Shown here: piece by piece, positions 34,312-44,733 of the stretch | Layout: each line of letters opens with the position of its first letter | Position numbering within the stretch: the first letter of the stretch is position 1 | DNA from: Sulfitobacter sp. JL08 | GTDB lineage: Bacteria > Pseudomonadota > Alphaproteobacteria > Rhodobacterales > Rhodobacteraceae | Reading direction: 5' to 3' | NCBI RefSeq assembly: GCF_003352045.1 | Contig: NZ_CP025815.1 | Location: 558,001 to 622,000, forward strand | DNA length: 64,000 nt | Position numbers and translations under genes: made by a program | Notes under the pieces: generated by a model | What the model was told of the DNA's origin: nothing | The model's input: the letters and a program-made list of their open reading frames with translations, nothing else | Database searches by the model: none

Positions 34312-35934
34312 ATGGCACAGTTTGTGAACGCAAAGGATGATCTGGTCAAAGAAGCCATTGACGGTGTTCTTGCCTGTTCGGGCGGCACGCTGGCGCGGCT
34401 GGATGGATATCCCCATATCAAAGTTGTTTTCCGGTCGGATTGGGATCGTTCGCGCGTCGCCCTGATTTCGGGCGGCGGATCGGGCCATGAACCTGCTCAC
34501 GCGGGCTTTGTTGGCCCCGGCATGCTGACAGCTGCGATTTGTGGCGAAGTGTTCGCGTCGCCCTCGGTCGATGCCGTTCTGGCTGGTATTCTGGCGGTCA
34601 CGGGCGCAGCGGGATGTCTGCTGATCGTCAAGAATTACACCGGGGACCGTTTGAACTTCGGTCTGGCGATGGAGCGTGCGCGCGCCCTTGGACGCAAGGT
34701 TGAAATGGTGGTTGTGGATGATGACATCGCACTGCCTGATCTGCCACAGCCGCGGGGCGTGGCGGGTACGCTGTTTGTTCACAAGATCGCCGGTGCGCTG
34801 GCCGAGCAGGGCAAGCCGCTGGAAGAGGTCACAGCCGCCGCGCGCCGGGTCATCGCAAACGTCGCTTCGATCGGCAAAAGCCTTGATACCTGCACCGTCC
34901 CCGGATCGCCCAAGGAAAGCCGGATACCGGCGGGCAAAGCCGAACTGGGGCTTGGCATCCATGGCGAACCGGGTGTGCAGCAGGTCGATTTTTCGGGGGC
35001 CGAGGACGCAATGGGGATCGTACTGGACAAGCTGCGCCCGCACGTGACGGGCGGACCGTGTGTGGCGCTTCTGAACAACCTTGGGTCGACCACACCGTTG
35101 GAAATGTCTGTCCTGTCGCATGCACTGGCCCAGTCGGGATTGGCAAGCCATGTGATTGGCCCCGCACCGATGATGACGTCTTTGGATATGCACGGGTTTT
35201 CGATTTCTGTGTTGCCGGTGAACGATGCAGAGATGGCGGCGCTGGCCGCGCCTGTGCCGATGGCGGCATGGCCCGGCATTCACGAACTGGGTCAGGTTCA
35301 GGTCGTGCCGTTGCCCGACAGCCTGACGCCGATTGAACCGATCCCGTCGGTCAATGACCGGACGCGGGCCACGATAGAACATGTGGCCGATCTGCTGATG
35401 GCCGCTGAGGCCAGATTGAACGAACTAGACGCGAAATCCGGGGATGGCGACACCGGCAGCACGCTGGCCACGGCCGCGCACGCCCTTAAGGGCAGTCTGG
35501 ATAGGATGCCGCTGGCCGATCTGACGCAGCTTTTCCCGGCGCTGGGCAACGAGTTGAGCCAGACAATGGGCGGCTCTTCGGGGGTGATCCTGGCAATCTA
35601 TTTCAACGCCGCGGGGGATGCATGTGCCAATGGTGCCCCGGTCGAACGCGCCTTGCGCGAAGGGTTGCAAAGGGTCAGCGATGTGGGCGGTGCGCGGGTT
35701 GGCGACAGAACCATGATTGATGCGCTGTCGCCTGCACTGGATGCCCTGCGCGAAGGTCTGGCCAGTGCGGCCCTGGCGGCGCGCGCCGGTGCGGATGCCA
35801 CAGCGGGTATACATCGGGCCAAGGCAGGGCGGGCGGCTTATGTGCCGTCCGAAAACCTGAAAGGTCACAACGACCCCGGCGCCGAAGCCGTTGCGCTGGT
35901 TTTCGAAGGGCTGGCCAGTTCCCTGAAGGAGTGA
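34312..35934 (+). CDS. Fused DhaK-DhaL dihydroxyacetone/ketose kinase
   Basis: 540 residues. The N-terminal DhaK domain has SGGGSGHEPAHAGFVG and the substrate-binding His in LGIHGEPGV (about residue 220), which forms the hemiaminal with the ketone. The C-terminal DhaL domain (from about 345) has SGDGDTGST, the metal-binding aspartates, and MGGSSGVI. A fused, ATP-dependent form does not need the phosphotransferase proteins. Substrates of this family include dihydroxyacetone and erythrulose. Placed between the transporter and the regulator, it should phosphorylate a product of the imported sugar. Confidence 0.9.
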   Translation: MAQFVNAKDDLVKEAIDGVLACSGGTLARLDGYPHIKVVFRSDWDRSRVALISGGGSGHEPAHAGFVGPGMLTAAICGEVFASPSVDAVLAGILAVTGAAGCLLIVKNYTGDRLNFGLAMERARALGRKVEMVVVDDDIALPDLPQPRGVAGTLFVHKIAGALAEQGKPLEEVTAAARRVIANVASIGKSLDTCTVPGSPKESRIPAGKAELGLGIHGEPGVQQVDFSGAEDAMGIVLDKLRPHVTGGPCVALLNNLGSTTPLEMSVLSHALAQSGLASHVIGPAPMMTSLDMHGFSISVLPVNDAEMAALAAPVPMAAWPGIHELGQVQVVPLPDSLTPIEPIPSVNDRTRATIEHVADLLMAAEARLNELDAKSGDGDTGSTLATAAHALKGSLDRMPLADLTQLFPALGNELSQTMGGSSGVILAIYFNAAGDACANGAPVERALREGLQRVSDVGGARVGDRTMIDALSPALDALREGLASAALAARAGADATAGIHRAKAGRAAYVPSENLKGHNDPGAEAVALVFEGLASSLKE

Positions 35935-35940
35935 ACCTGT

Positions 35941-37002
35941 TTGATTGATCAGGATATCAGATCGTTGAAGAAACCGACGGTGAACGACATTGCCCGCGTG
36001 GCAGGCGTGTCGCTTGCCACGGTCGACCGTGTGCTGAACATGCGCCCCGGCGTGCGGTCTGTCACGATTGAAAAGGTCAATTCGGCCATCGCACAACTGG
36101 GATATGTGCGCGATACCGCTGCCGCCAATCTTGCCCGTCAGCGGTTTTACCGGCTGCTGTTCATCCTGCCCGAAACCGGCAATGAATTTGTCGTGGCGCT
36201 GGAACAGGCGATTGCCGAACAATCCGCCAAACTGCACCACTTGCGCACGACCCTTGAAACACTGTCGGTTCCGCCGTTTGATCCGCAGGCAATAGTTGAT
36301 GCTCTGGACGGTCTTGATCCCGGGCACACAGACGGTGTGGCTGTATTTGGTCCCGAAACGCCTTCGGTGCGCGATGCGGTCAGACGCGCCCGCGCCCGTG
36401 GAATAGCGGTTGTGGCGTTCGTGTCGGATTTGCCAACGTCGGACCGGCACCATTTTGTCGGCATCGACAACATCGCCGCCGGACGCACCGCCGCCAGCCT
36501 GATGGGGCGTTTCGTGCGTGGGCCGGGGCGTATTCTGGTCATCACCGGTTCACGTCTGGCCCGCGACCATCTTGAGCGGCGCACAGGATTTGACGCCTTG
36601 ATGAGCGAAGAATTCCCCGATCTTGAAGTCGTTGCCTCGATCGAGGGGCGCGATGACCCCGAACTGATCCTGAAAATGCTGCCCGGCGTTTTTGAGGCCT
36701 ATCCCGATATCTGCGGCATCTATTCGTCGGCGGCGGGCAATCCCGGTTTGATCCGGTTTCTTGAATCCAGCGGCCCCAAGGACAATCTGGTGGTGATTGC
36801 GCACGAATTGACGCCCGCCTCGCGTTCGGCGCTGGCAAGCGGTGTGTTCGACGCGATCATTTCGCAGGACACCGGGCATCTGGTGCGTTCGGCTGTGCGG
36901 TTGCTGAAAGCAACGGCTGATCAGGCGCCGTTCGACCAGACACAAGAACGCATACGCATCGACATTTATCTGCGGGAAAACATGCCCGCGGCAAAATTCT
37001 GA
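35941..37002 (+). CDS. LacI-family transcriptional regulator
   Basis: 353 residues from a TTG start at 35941, 6 bases after the kinase stop (GGAGTGAACCTG upstream). The N-terminal helix-turn-helix is VNDIARVAGVSLATVDRVLN, followed by a periplasmic-binding-type domain that senses a sugar or sugar phosphate (VGIDNIAAGRTAASLM). It lies inside the operon it probably controls. No clear LacI operator could be identified by eye at the operon start. Confidence 0.88.
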   Translation: MIDQDIRSLKKPTVNDIARVAGVSLATVDRVLNMRPGVRSVTIEKVNSAIAQLGYVRDTAAANLARQRFYRLLFILPETGNEFVVALEQAIAEQSAKLHHLRTTLETLSVPPFDPQAIVDALDGLDPGHTDGVAVFGPETPSVRDAVRRARARGIAVVAFVSDLPTSDRHHFVGIDNIAAGRTAASLMGRFVRGPGRILVITGSRLARDHLERRTGFDALMSEEFPDLEVVASIEGRDDPELILKMLPGVFEAYPDICGIYSSAAGNPGLIRFLESSGPKDNLVVIAHELTPASRSALASGVFDAIISQDTGHLVRSAVRLLKATADQAPFDQTQERIRIDIYLRENMPAAKF

Positions 37003-37020
37003 GAACGGGAGGATCAGATT

Positions 37021-38076
37021 ATGAAAACCATCAAGGGACCGGCGCTGTTTCTGGCGCAGTTTGCGGGCGACGACGCCCCGTTCAACAGCTGGGATTCCAT
37101 TACAAAATGGGCGGCAGACTGCGGGTACAAAGGTGTTCAGGTGCCCAGCTGGGATGCGCGACTGTTTGATTTGGCAAAGGCTGCGGACAGCAAGACATAT
37201 TGTGACGAGTTCAAAGGTCAGGCCGCAGCCAACGGGGTCGAGGTGACCGAATTGTCGACCCACCTTCAGGGCCAGCTTGTGGCGGTACATCCGGCCTATG
37301 ACACAGCTTTCGACGGATTTGCCGATCCGTCGGTTCACGGCAATCCGAAGGCGCGACAGGCCTGGGCCGTAGATCAGGTGATGAAAGCGATCACGGCATC
37401 CAGGAATATGGGCATCGGTGCGCACGTTACCTTTTCCGGCGCGCTTGCGTGGCCTTATGTCTATCCGTGGCCGCAACGCCCTGCCGGATTGATCGAAACC
37501 GCCTTTGACGAACTGGCCGCGCGCTGGCGGCCCATTCTGGATCATGCCGAAGAAAACGGCGTCGACATCTGCTATGAAATCCACCCCGGAGAAGATCTTC
37601 ACGACGGCGCAACATTCGAGATGTTTCTGGAGCGGGTCGACAATCATGCACGCTGCAACATGCTCTATGATCCCAGCCACTATGTGCTGCAATGCATGGA
37701 TTATCTGGACAATATCGACATCTACAAAGACCGGATCAAAATGTTCCACGTCAAGGATGCCGAATTCAATCCGACGGGACGCCAGGGGGTTTATTCGGGA
37801 TATCAGCCCTGGGTCGACAGGGCAGGGCGGTTCCGGTCGCTGGGCGATGGGCAGGTCGATTTTGCGGCGATCTTTTCCAAGATGGCGGCCAATGATTTTG
37901 ATGGCTGGGCTGTGGTCGAATGGGAATGTTGCCTCAAACACCCCGAAGACGGCGCGCGGGAAGGGGCACAGTTCGTGTCTGACCATATTATTCGTGTAAC
38001 CGAGCGCGCCTTTGACGATTTCGCCGATGGTGGCACGGATGACGCTGCAAACAGGAAAATGCTGGGGATCGGGTGA
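37021..38076 (+). CDS. Sugar phosphate isomerase/epimerase-like TIM-barrel protein 1
   Basis: 351 residues of the AP-endonuclease-2/xylose-isomerase-like fold. Metal-ligand regions are visible: CYEIHPGEDLHDG (Glu), NMLYDPSHYVLQ (Asp/His), and FHVKDAEFNP (His). The function is not specific: family members are isomerases, epimerases or lyases acting on keto-sugars. It is followed by a second member of the same fold and a Gfo/Idh dehydrogenase, a set known from keto-glycoside processing. A GGGAGGA site precedes the ATG. Confidence 0.82.
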   Translation: MKTIKGPALFLAQFAGDDAPFNSWDSITKWAADCGYKGVQVPSWDARLFDLAKAADSKTYCDEFKGQAAANGVEVTELSTHLQGQLVAVHPAYDTAFDGFADPSVHGNPKARQAWAVDQVMKAITASRNMGIGAHVTFSGALAWPYVYPWPQRPAGLIETAFDELAARWRPILDHAEENGVDICYEIHPGEDLHDGATFEMFLERVDNHARCNMLYDPSHYVLQCMDYLDNIDIYKDRIKMFHVKDAEFNPTGRQGVYSGYQPWVDRAGRFRSLGDGQVDFAAIFSKMAANDFDGWAVVEWECCLKHPEDGAREGAQFVSDHIIRVTERAFDDFADGGTDDAANRKMLGIG

Positions 38077-38924
38077 TGCTGGCCGGGTTCAACCTGCTGT
38101 TATGGGGCACCCATCTGACGGATGACCTGATGCCGAAATGTCAGGCCGTGCGCGATGCAGGCTATGACGGTGTCGAAATTCCGATTTTCGAAGGGTCCGC
38201 CCCGGATTATCGCGCGATTGGTCAGCGCCTGTCCGATATGGGCTTGCGCCGCACTGCGGTTGCGGTCGTTCAATCCGAAATGGCCAATCCGATCAGTGAT
38301 CAGGCCGATCATCGCGAGGCCGGTATCGATTTTCTGAAATGGATGGTCGATTGCGCGGCAGAAGCGGGTGTTGAAACACTGTGCGGCCCCTTCTTTCAGC
38401 CGCTGGCGGTTTTTTCGGGAACCGGGGCCACCCGCGCGGAATGGGACAGATTGGTCACCGCTCACAAGGCAATGGCCGATCATGCGGCGGGTACAGGTGT
38501 GGCACTGGCGGTTGAGCCGCTGAACCGGTTTGAATGCTACGCGCTTAACACGCTGGACCAGTCGGCAAGGCTGGTCGAACAGGTGGGTGCGGAGCACTAT
38601 GGCTGCCTTTTTGATACGTTCCACGCCAACATCGAAGAACGTGACGTTGGCGCGGCGATCCGCGCGGCGGGGCCTGCGATCAATCATGTGCATGTGTCGG
38701 AAAATGATCGCGGTGCGCCCGGCGCAGGCCACATGAATTTCGCCGAAGCTTTCGCGGCGCTGAAATCCACCGGCTATGATGGCTGGCTGGTGGTCGAGGC
38801 ATTTGGTCATGCCTTGCCGGATCTGGCCGCGGCAACGCGGGTTTGGCGCCCGCTTTTCAAGGATGAACAGGATGTGCTGTCGGGCGGCATCCGGACGATA
38901 CGCGACGGCTGGGCCGCCGCTTGA
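38076..38924 (+). CDS. Sugar phosphate isomerase/epimerase-like TIM-barrel protein 2
   Basis: About 282 residues; the start is ATG 38076 (TGATG overlap with the previous stop), or GTG one codon earlier. It contains YDGVEIPIFEG, LAVEPLNRFECYAL, GCLFDTFHANIEE and HVHVSENDRGAPGAGHMNF, which are the metal and substrate ligands of the tagatose/ribulose 3-epimerase group. The pattern is closer to D-tagatose 3-epimerase-like enzymes than the first paralog, but the substrate is inferred only. An AAAGGAGAA site lies behind it for the next gene. Confidence 0.82.
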   Translation: MLAGFNLLLWGTHLTDDLMPKCQAVRDAGYDGVEIPIFEGSAPDYRAIGQRLSDMGLRRTAVAVVQSEMANPISDQADHREAGIDFLKWMVDCAAEAGVETLCGPFFQPLAVFSGTGATRAEWDRLVTAHKAMADHAAGTGVALAVEPLNRFECYALNTLDQSARLVEQVGAEHYGCLFDTFHANIEERDVGAAIRAAGPAINHVHVSENDRGAPGAGHMNFAEAFAALKSTGYDGWLVVEAFGHALPDLAAATRVWRPLFKDEQDVLSGGIRTIRDGWAAA

Positions 38925-38936
38925 AAGGAGAACGAG

Positions 38937-40070
38937 ATGGGTGACAGGATCAGACTGGGCATGGTCGGTGGCGGCAATGATGCCTTTATTGGCGCCGTCC
39001 ACCGGATTGCCGCGCGGATTGACGACAAATACGAACTGGTGGCAGGCGCGCTTAGTTCGACCCCCAAAAAATCCCGCGCCAGCGGCGAGGCGCTGGGCGT
39101 GCCGCGCATTTACGATGATTTCAAGCAGATGGCGATCCGCGAGGCGCGGCGCAAGGACGGGATCGAGGCGGTCAGTATCGTCACGCCAAACCACGTACAT
39201 TTCGCAGCCGCGCGCGAGTTTCTGAAACGCGGCATTCACGTCATATGTGACAAACCGCTGACATCTACCCTGAGCGATGCCAAGAAGCTGGTCAAAGCGG
39301 CAGAAGCCTCTGATGCCCTTTTTGTGCTGACCCATAATTACACCGGTTATCCCATGGTCCGGCAAGCACGCGAGATGGTCGCCAATGGCGATCTGGGTGC
39401 GATCCGCGTGGTGCAGGTGGAATACCCACAGGATTGGCTAAGCGTCGAACAAGATTTCAAGCAGGCCAACTGGCGCACCGATCCCAACCAATCTGGTGCG
39501 GGCGGTTCGACCGGCGATATCGGGACGCACGCGTTCAACCTGGCGTGCTTTGTGACCGGATTGGAGGTCGACAGCCTGAGCGCCGATCTTCAGGCATTCG
39601 TTCCCAGACGTCTGGTAGATGACAATGCGCATGTGATGCTGCGGTTTGCCGGCGGCGCGCGCGGAATGCTGTGGTCAAGCCAGGTTGCCCCGGGCAATGA
39701 AAACGCGCTGCGCATCCGCGTATACGGCGAAAAGGGCGGGCTGGAATGGGCGCAGGAAGACCCCAATTATTTGTGGTTCACGCCTTTTGGCGAACCTAAA
39801 CGCCTGATCACCAGAAATGGCGCCGGTGCCGGTGAAACCGCCGCCCGTGTCAGTCGCGTACCACCGGGCCATCCCGAAGGCTATCTGGAAGGGTTTGCCA
39901 ATATCTATTCCGAAGCAGCCGAGGCAATCATTGCTGCGCGAAGCGGCAAAGCCCCTTCCGGCGCGGTTCTCTATCCGACTGTCATGGACGGGTTGAAGGG
40001 TGTTCAGTTTGTATCGGCTTGCGTCAAGTCATCGGCCCGCGATGCGGCCTGGGTCAAGCTGGATCACTGA
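38937..40070 (+). CDS. Gfo/Idh/MocA-family sugar oxidoreductase
   Basis: 377 residues. N-terminal Rossmann motif MVGGGNDAFIGAVHR, then the EKP-type element VICDKPLTST and the GGSTGDIGTHAFNLA segment with the catalytic region. Members oxidise hydroxyls of sugars or inositols with NAD(P). Next to two TIM-barrel proteins it may make a 3-keto sugar or reduce one. The stop overlaps the next gene's ATG. Confidence 0.87.
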   Translation: MGDRIRLGMVGGGNDAFIGAVHRIAARIDDKYELVAGALSSTPKKSRASGEALGVPRIYDDFKQMAIREARRKDGIEAVSIVTPNHVHFAAAREFLKRGIHVICDKPLTSTLSDAKKLVKAAEASDALFVLTHNYTGYPMVRQAREMVANGDLGAIRVVQVEYPQDWLSVEQDFKQANWRTDPNQSGAGGSTGDIGTHAFNLACFVTGLEVDSLSADLQAFVPRRLVDDNAHVMLRFAGGARGMLWSSQVAPGNENALRIRVYGEKGGLEWAQEDPNYLWFTPFGEPKRLITRNGAGAGETAARVSRVPPGHPEGYLEGFANIYSEAAEAIIAARSGKAPSGAVLYPTVMDGLKGVQFVSACVKSSARDAAWVKLDH

Positions 40071-41509
40071 TGTTTCTGGGGCTTGATCTGGGCACGTCAG
40101 GTGTCAAGGCGCTTTTGATTGGCGATGATCAGGAAGTGATTGCGGATGCCACGGCCCCTTTGGCCGTTTCGCGTCCGCATTCCGGCTGGTCCGAACAGGA
40201 CCCGGCGGATTGGCTTGATGCCACAACGGCCGCGCTGACGGCACTGGGCGCGACGCGTGATTTGTCAGCGGTCAGGGGTGTCGGATTGTCGGGCCAGATG
40301 CACGGAGCGACCCTGTTAGACTCTGCGGACCAGCCGTTGCGACCGTGCATTCTGTGGAACGACACCCGCGCCCATGCCGAGGCTGCCAACCTGGATGCAG
40401 ACCCGAAATTCCGTGCACTGACAGGCAATATCGTGTTTCCGGGCTTTACTGCGCCCAAGCTGTTGTGGTGCCAGCGGCACGAGCCTGACATTTTCAACCA
40501 GATTGCCAAAGTCCTGCTGCCAAAGGATTATCTGCGGCTTTGGCTGACCGGTGCCTATGTGTCGGAAATGTCCGATGCTGCGGGCACCGGCTGGCTCGAC
40601 ACAAAAAAACGCGATTGGGATGATGAATTGCTGGCCGCCACCGGATTGACCTGTGATCACATGCCGGCGCTGATTGAAGGGTCCGACGTGTCGGGCGATC
40701 TGCGACCTGAAATCGCAAAACGGTTCGGTCTGAAACCGGGTATCCCCGTCGCGGGTGGCGCGGGTGACAATGCCGCTTCGGCCATTGGTGTCGGTGTGGT
40801 GCGCGCAGGCGAGGCATTCGTTTCGCTGGGAACGTCCGGTGTTCTTTTTGCGGCCAATGATGGTTACGCGCCCGACCCGGATACAGCGCTGCACACATTC
40901 TGCCATGCCTTGCCGGGGCGCTGGCACCAGATGGGGGTGATCCTTGCCGCCACGGACGCGCTGGCGTGGTATGCCCGTCTGGTGGGTGGGACGGCTTCAC
41001 AGTTGACGGACGGTTTGGGGCCGTTGCGCGCCCCCGGCCGGCCCATATTCCTGCCCTATCTGGGGGGCGAACGGACACCGCATAACGATGCGCATATTCG
41101 CGGCGCGTTTCTGGGCCTGGAACACGCCACAGACCGTGACGCCGCCACCCGCGCCGTGCTGGAAGGGGTCGCCTTTGCGTTTCGGGATTGTCATGCAGCT
41201 ATGGATGCCACCGGAACCCGGATTTCGCGTCTAACAGCCGTGGGCGGTGGGGCCGCATCGCAGTATTGGTTACAGGCCATTGCAACGGTTCTGAATTTAC
41301 CGATCGACGTTCCGGTAAAAGGCGATTTCGGGGCTGCGTTTGGCGCGGCACGTCTTGCCATGATGGCCGCCGGACAGGGCGGCATCGAACTGGCGCACCC
41401 GCCCGAAATCAAACAAACAATCGAACCCGAACGCGCATTGTCGGACGCATTCAGCGAAACCTACGACCGTTACAAGAAAACCTATCGCGCCCTGAAGGAG
41501 CTGCCATGA
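40070..41509 (+). CDS. xylB: Xylulokinase
   Basis: 479 residues from the ATG at 40070 (TGATG overlap); a longer in-frame start would lie within the previous gene. FGGY kinase motifs: [26 protein letters not shown], and [15 protein letters not shown], with the GGGA ATP-site segment near the C-terminus. It turns D-xylulose into xylulose-5-phosphate. It overlaps xylA by ATGA. Confidence 0.93.
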   Translation: MFLGLDLGTSGVKALLIGDDQEVIADATAPLAVSRPHSGWSEQDPADWLDATTAALTALGATRDLSAVRGVGLSGQMHGATLLDSADQPLRPCILWNDTRAHAEAANLDADPKFRALTGNIVFPGFTAPKLLWCQRHEPDIFNQIAKVLLPKDYLRLWLTGAYVSEMSDAAGTGWLDTKKRDWDDELLAATGLTCDHMPALIEGSDVSGDLRPEIAKRFGLKPGIPVAGGAGDNAASAIGVGVVRAGEAFVSLGTSGVLFAANDGYAPDPDTALHTFCHALPGRWHQMGVILAATDALAWYARLVGGTASQLTDGLGPLRAPGRPIFLPYLGGERTPHNDAHIRGAFLGLEHATDRDAATRAVLEGVAFAFRDCHAAMDATGTRISRLTAVGGGAASQYWLQAIATVLNLPIDVPVKGDFGAAFGAARLAMMAAGQGGIELAHPPEIKQTIEPERALSDAFSETYDRYKKTYRALKELP

Positions 41510-42807
41510 CTGATTTTTTCCAAGGCATTCCCGCTATTACCTTTGAGGGTGAGGAAGGCACCAGCGACTTTGCCTATCGTCACTACAACGCCGATGAAAT
41601 GATTCTGGGCAAGCGGATGGAGGATCATCTGCGCTTTGCCGTCGCCTGGTGGCACAGCTTTGCCTGGCCCGGGGGCGATCCGTTCGGTGGCGCGACATTC
41701 GAACGCCCTTGGTTCGGTGAAACCATGGATTTGGCGCGCATGAAGGCAGACGCCGCGTTCGAGTTGTTCGCAATTCTGGGTCAGCCCTTTTTTTGTTTTC
41801 ACGATGCAGACATTCGCCCGGAAGGCGCCGATTTTGCGGAAGCCACCCGCAATCTGGAAGAGATTGTCGATTACATCGGGCAAAAAATGGAAGCCGGTGG
41901 CCCAAAACTGCTTTGGGGAACGGCAAATCTGTTCACACATCGCCGGTTCATGGCCGGCGCAGCGACCAATCCGGATCCGGATGTCTTTGCCTATTCAGCG
42001 GCAACGGTGAAAACCTGCATGGATGCCACGCTGAAACTTGGGGGCGAGAATTACGTGCTGTGGGGCGGGCGCGAAGGCTATGAGACCCTGTTGAACACCG
42101 ACCTCAGACGCGAACGCGATAATGCCGGGCGCTTTTTGCAGATGGTCGTCGAATACAAGCACAAGATCGGCTTCAATGGGGCCATTCTGGTCGAACCGAA
42201 ACCGCAGGAACCTTCAAAACATCAGTACGATTATGATGTGGCGACCGTGTATGGCTTTCTCAGGGAATTCGGGCTTGAGAATGAGGTGAAGATGAACATC
42301 GAACAGGGTCACGCCATTCTGGCTGGGCATTCGTTCGAACATGAACTGGCGATGGCCGCGTCGATGGGTATTCTTGGTTCGATCGATATGAACCGGAATG
42401 ATTATCAATCGGGCTGGGACACCGACCAGTTTCCCAACAACGTACCCGAAATCGCACTGGCCTATTATGAAATTCTGAAAGCCGGCGGGTTTTCAAGCGG
42501 CGGCACCAATTTCGATGCCAAGCTGCGGCGGCAATCGCTGGATCCGGCCGATCTGGTTTTGGCCCATGTCGGTGCGATGGATGTCTGCGCGCGTGGTTTG
42601 AAGGCAGCGGCACGGATGCTGGAAGACGGCGGTTTGGAAGACGCGCGACAAGAGCGCTATAGCGGATGGGATACTGCAGCCGCTAAACAGCATCTGACAA
42701 ACGGTCTGGATGGATGTTTTGACTACGTGATCCAGAATAGCCTGTCGCCCGAACCCCGATCCGGCCGGCAGGAAAGACTTGAGAACCTGATCAACAGGTT
42801 TGTTTGA
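41506..42807 (+). CDS. xylA: Xylose isomerase
   Basis: 433 residues from the ATG at 41506, which overlaps the xylB stop; an upstream in-frame extension runs through xylB and is not used. The class II signature is clear: [14 protein letters not shown], the catalytic His in [27 protein letters not shown], and [18 protein letters not shown]. It interconverts D-xylose and D-xylulose (and D-glucose/D-fructose weakly) and needs divalent metal ions. Confidence 0.95.
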   Translation: MTDFFQGIPAITFEGEEGTSDFAYRHYNADEMILGKRMEDHLRFAVAWWHSFAWPGGDPFGGATFERPWFGETMDLARMKADAAFELFAILGQPFFCFHDADIRPEGADFAEATRNLEEIVDYIGQKMEAGGPKLLWGTANLFTHRRFMAGAATNPDPDVFAYSAATVKTCMDATLKLGGENYVLWGGREGYETLLNTDLRRERDNAGRFLQMVVEYKHKIGFNGAILVEPKPQEPSKHQYDYDVATVYGFLREFGLENEVKMNIEQGHAILAGHSFEHELAMAASMGILGSIDMNRNDYQSGWDTDQFPNNVPEIALAYYEILKAGGFSSGGTNFDAKLRRQSLDPADLVLAHVGAMDVCARGLKAAARMLEDGGLEDARQERYSGWDTAAAKQHLTNGLDGCFDYVIQNSLSPEPRSGRQERLENLINRFV

Positions 42808-42857
42808 ACGTTTATATCCGGCGGGCTCGGACCCTGTAGAAAAAGGACCAAAACGCC

Positions 42858-43631
42858 ATGCAAGGCACGATTTGTGGTCTGTTCCACTACCCCGTCAAAG
42901 GGTTGAGCGCGCAACCGCTGGATATGGTTGATCTGGTTGCCGGTCAGGGGTTCCCCTTTGACCGGGTGTTCGGGTTTGCGCGACCCGATAGCGGTTTTGA
43001 TCCCGAAAACCCCAAACCGCTGCCGAAAACCAAATTCGTGGTTCTTGCGCGCGATGCCGCATTGGCCACACTGATGACCCATTTTGATCCGCAAACGGGT
43101 TGTCTGAAAATCCTGAAGCAGGGCAAGACCTATCAGTTCGATCTGGCAAAGCCCGAAGGGCGTATGGATGCTGCGGCTTTGCTGACCGAACATCTGGCGT
43201 TTCCAGCGGATATGCAGCCAACGCTTTATTCGGCAGACCCGCACAGGTTTACAGACGTTTCCGTGGTGTCGCCCGCAATGATGAACGCGGTTTCGCTGAT
43301 CAATCTGGACAGTGTCGCCGCGTTTTCAGAAACGCTCGGATACCACATCAGCCCGGCCCGGTTTCGTGGCAACATCCATTTCTCCGGATTGCCCCCGTTT
43401 TCGGAACTGGATCTGACCGACCGAATTCTGGAAATCGGTGATGTCCGTCTGAAGGTGGTTATGCGCACGAAACGCTGCCCGGCAACCGAAGTCGATCCTG
43501 TGACCGGTGCGCGCGACCATGATGTGCCGTCGCTCTTGAGGGCGCATTACGGCCATTCTGATATGGGTGTTTACGCCGAAGTGCAAAGGGCAGGGCGCAT
43601 CCGCCCCGGCGATGCTTTGCGCCTGTTGTGA
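42858..43631 (+). CDS. MOSC-domain protein
   Basis: 257 residues. The N-terminal beta-barrel (LFHYPVKGLSAQ) is followed by a MOSC domain with RFRGNIHF and the conserved Cys in KRCPATEVDP. MOSC proteins bind molybdenum cofactor or carry sulfur; the YcbX/mARC type reduces N-hydroxylated compounds. It lies between the xyl genes and the glucokinase gene, 50 bases after xylA, with no obvious link to sugar use. Confidence 0.85.
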   Translation: MQGTICGLFHYPVKGLSAQPLDMVDLVAGQGFPFDRVFGFARPDSGFDPENPKPLPKTKFVVLARDAALATLMTHFDPQTGCLKILKQGKTYQFDLAKPEGRMDAAALLTEHLAFPADMQPTLYSADPHRFTDVSVVSPAMMNAVSLINLDSVAAFSETLGYHISPARFRGNIHFSGLPPFSELDLTDRILEIGDVRLKVVMRTKRCPATEVDPVTGARDHDVPSLLRAHYGHSDMGVYAEVQRAGRIRPGDALRLL

Positions 43632-43743
43632 AAGGGTGAAGTTTGTTGTTCAGGTTGAAAGCCTCTGCAATGACTTTGGTCCCGACAGTCAGGCCCGTCT
43701 GTCATGCCGGGTTTAAAGCGGCGGCTTTAGAAAAGGATAATTC

Positions 43744-44733
43744 ATGTGGAACCTGTTGGCGGATGTTGGCGGCACACATATGCGGATCGCGGCGGCGTCG
43801 CGTGCCGGTGATATCCTTGATCAGAAATCTTTTCCGTCCAAGGGTGGTGCCGGATTTCTGAGCGCTTGCGAGGCAATGATCGCTGAACGAAAAAGCACAC
43901 CAGCGGCCGCGGTCGTAGCTGCCGCCGGAGTGGTCACGAACGGTGCTGTGCGGCTTACCAATTCAGACCAGTCCTTTTCCGAGTCCGATTTGGCCCGTGT
44001 CTGCGCAACAGCAGACGTCACCATACTGAATGATTTTGAAGCGGCCGCTTGGTCTCTGGTGAGCGTGACCGACGCGGATACAACCTGCTTGCAGGGGCCG
44101 GTAGATATCCCGGCCGGACCGCGTGTGATCATCGGGCCGGGCACGGGTCTGGGTGTCGGGGCGTTGATCCGGGCGCATGATCGGCCACATGTCATTGCCG
44201 GTGAAGGCGGCCATATAAGCCTGTCGCCCCGCTCTGCTGACGATCTTAACTATTTCGAACACCTGGTTCGGCTTTGGCCAGACGTGCGCATGGGGCAAGG
44301 CATAGCCGTCGAGGCAGAAGCGGTTTTATCCGGCACCGGGCTTCCGGTTCTTTATCGTGCAATTGCTGCGGTGCATAAAACATCAGACGAAATACGCAAC
44401 GCCAAACAAATCTTCGATGCCGCCCGCGCCGGAACGGACGAAGCCGCGCAGATCGCCGTTGATCTTTTTCGCAGATATCTTGGTGCGATGGCAGGTGATC
44501 TGGGGCTGGTCTACGGGGCCAGCGGCGGCGTTTTTGTAACGGGCGGGCTTGCGATCTCCAACCCATGGATATTCGATCAGGCCTTTCTGGATGCGTTCAA
44601 CGCGGGTGGCCGCCACAGTCACTGGCGCAAGCAACTGCCGCTCTATCTTTACCGAAACTCTGATTTTGGCCTGATTGGCGCCCGCAACTACCTTGCATCG
44701 CGTTGGGCTGATGACGCCGGGCAGAGAGATTGA
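43744..44733 (+). CDS. glk: Glucokinase
   Basis: 329 residues. The phosphate loop LLADVGGTHMRIA, NDFEAAAW, the glucose-binding GPGTGLGVGALI and EGGHISLSPRS, and VTGGLAISNPWIFD are the Glk (PF02685) pattern. It makes glucose-6-phosphate for the Entner-Doudoroff route. Preceded by a weak AAAGGA site. It is the last co-directional gene of the sugar locus; whether it is in the same transcript is uncertain because ~110 bases separate it from the MOSC gene. Confidence 0.92.
   Translation: MWNLLADVGGTHMRIAAASRAGDILDQKSFPSKGGAGFLSACEAMIAERKSTPAAAVVAAAGVVTNGAVRLTNSDQSFSESDLARVCATADVTILNDFEAAAWSLVSVTDADTTCLQGPVDIPAGPRVIIGPGTGLGVGALIRAHDRPHVIAGEGGHISLSPRSADDLNYFEHLVRLWPDVRMGQGIAVEAEAVLSGTGLPVLYRAIAAVHKTSDEIRNAKQIFDAARAGTDEAAQIAVDLFRRYLGAMAGDLGLVYGASGGVFVTGGLAISNPWIFDQAFLDAFNAGGRHSHWRKQLPLYLYRNSDFGLIGARNYLASRWADDAGQRD

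Noticed and set aside
34021-35382. Minus-strand open frame (453 codons) opposite the second ATPase and the DhaK part of the kinase gene
   Set aside because: Arg/His-rich shadow of well-supported plus-strand genes.
36550-37986. Long minus-strand open frame (478 codons) across the LacI and TIM-barrel genes
   Set aside because: Shadow of two well-supported plus-strand genes; no motif or start site.
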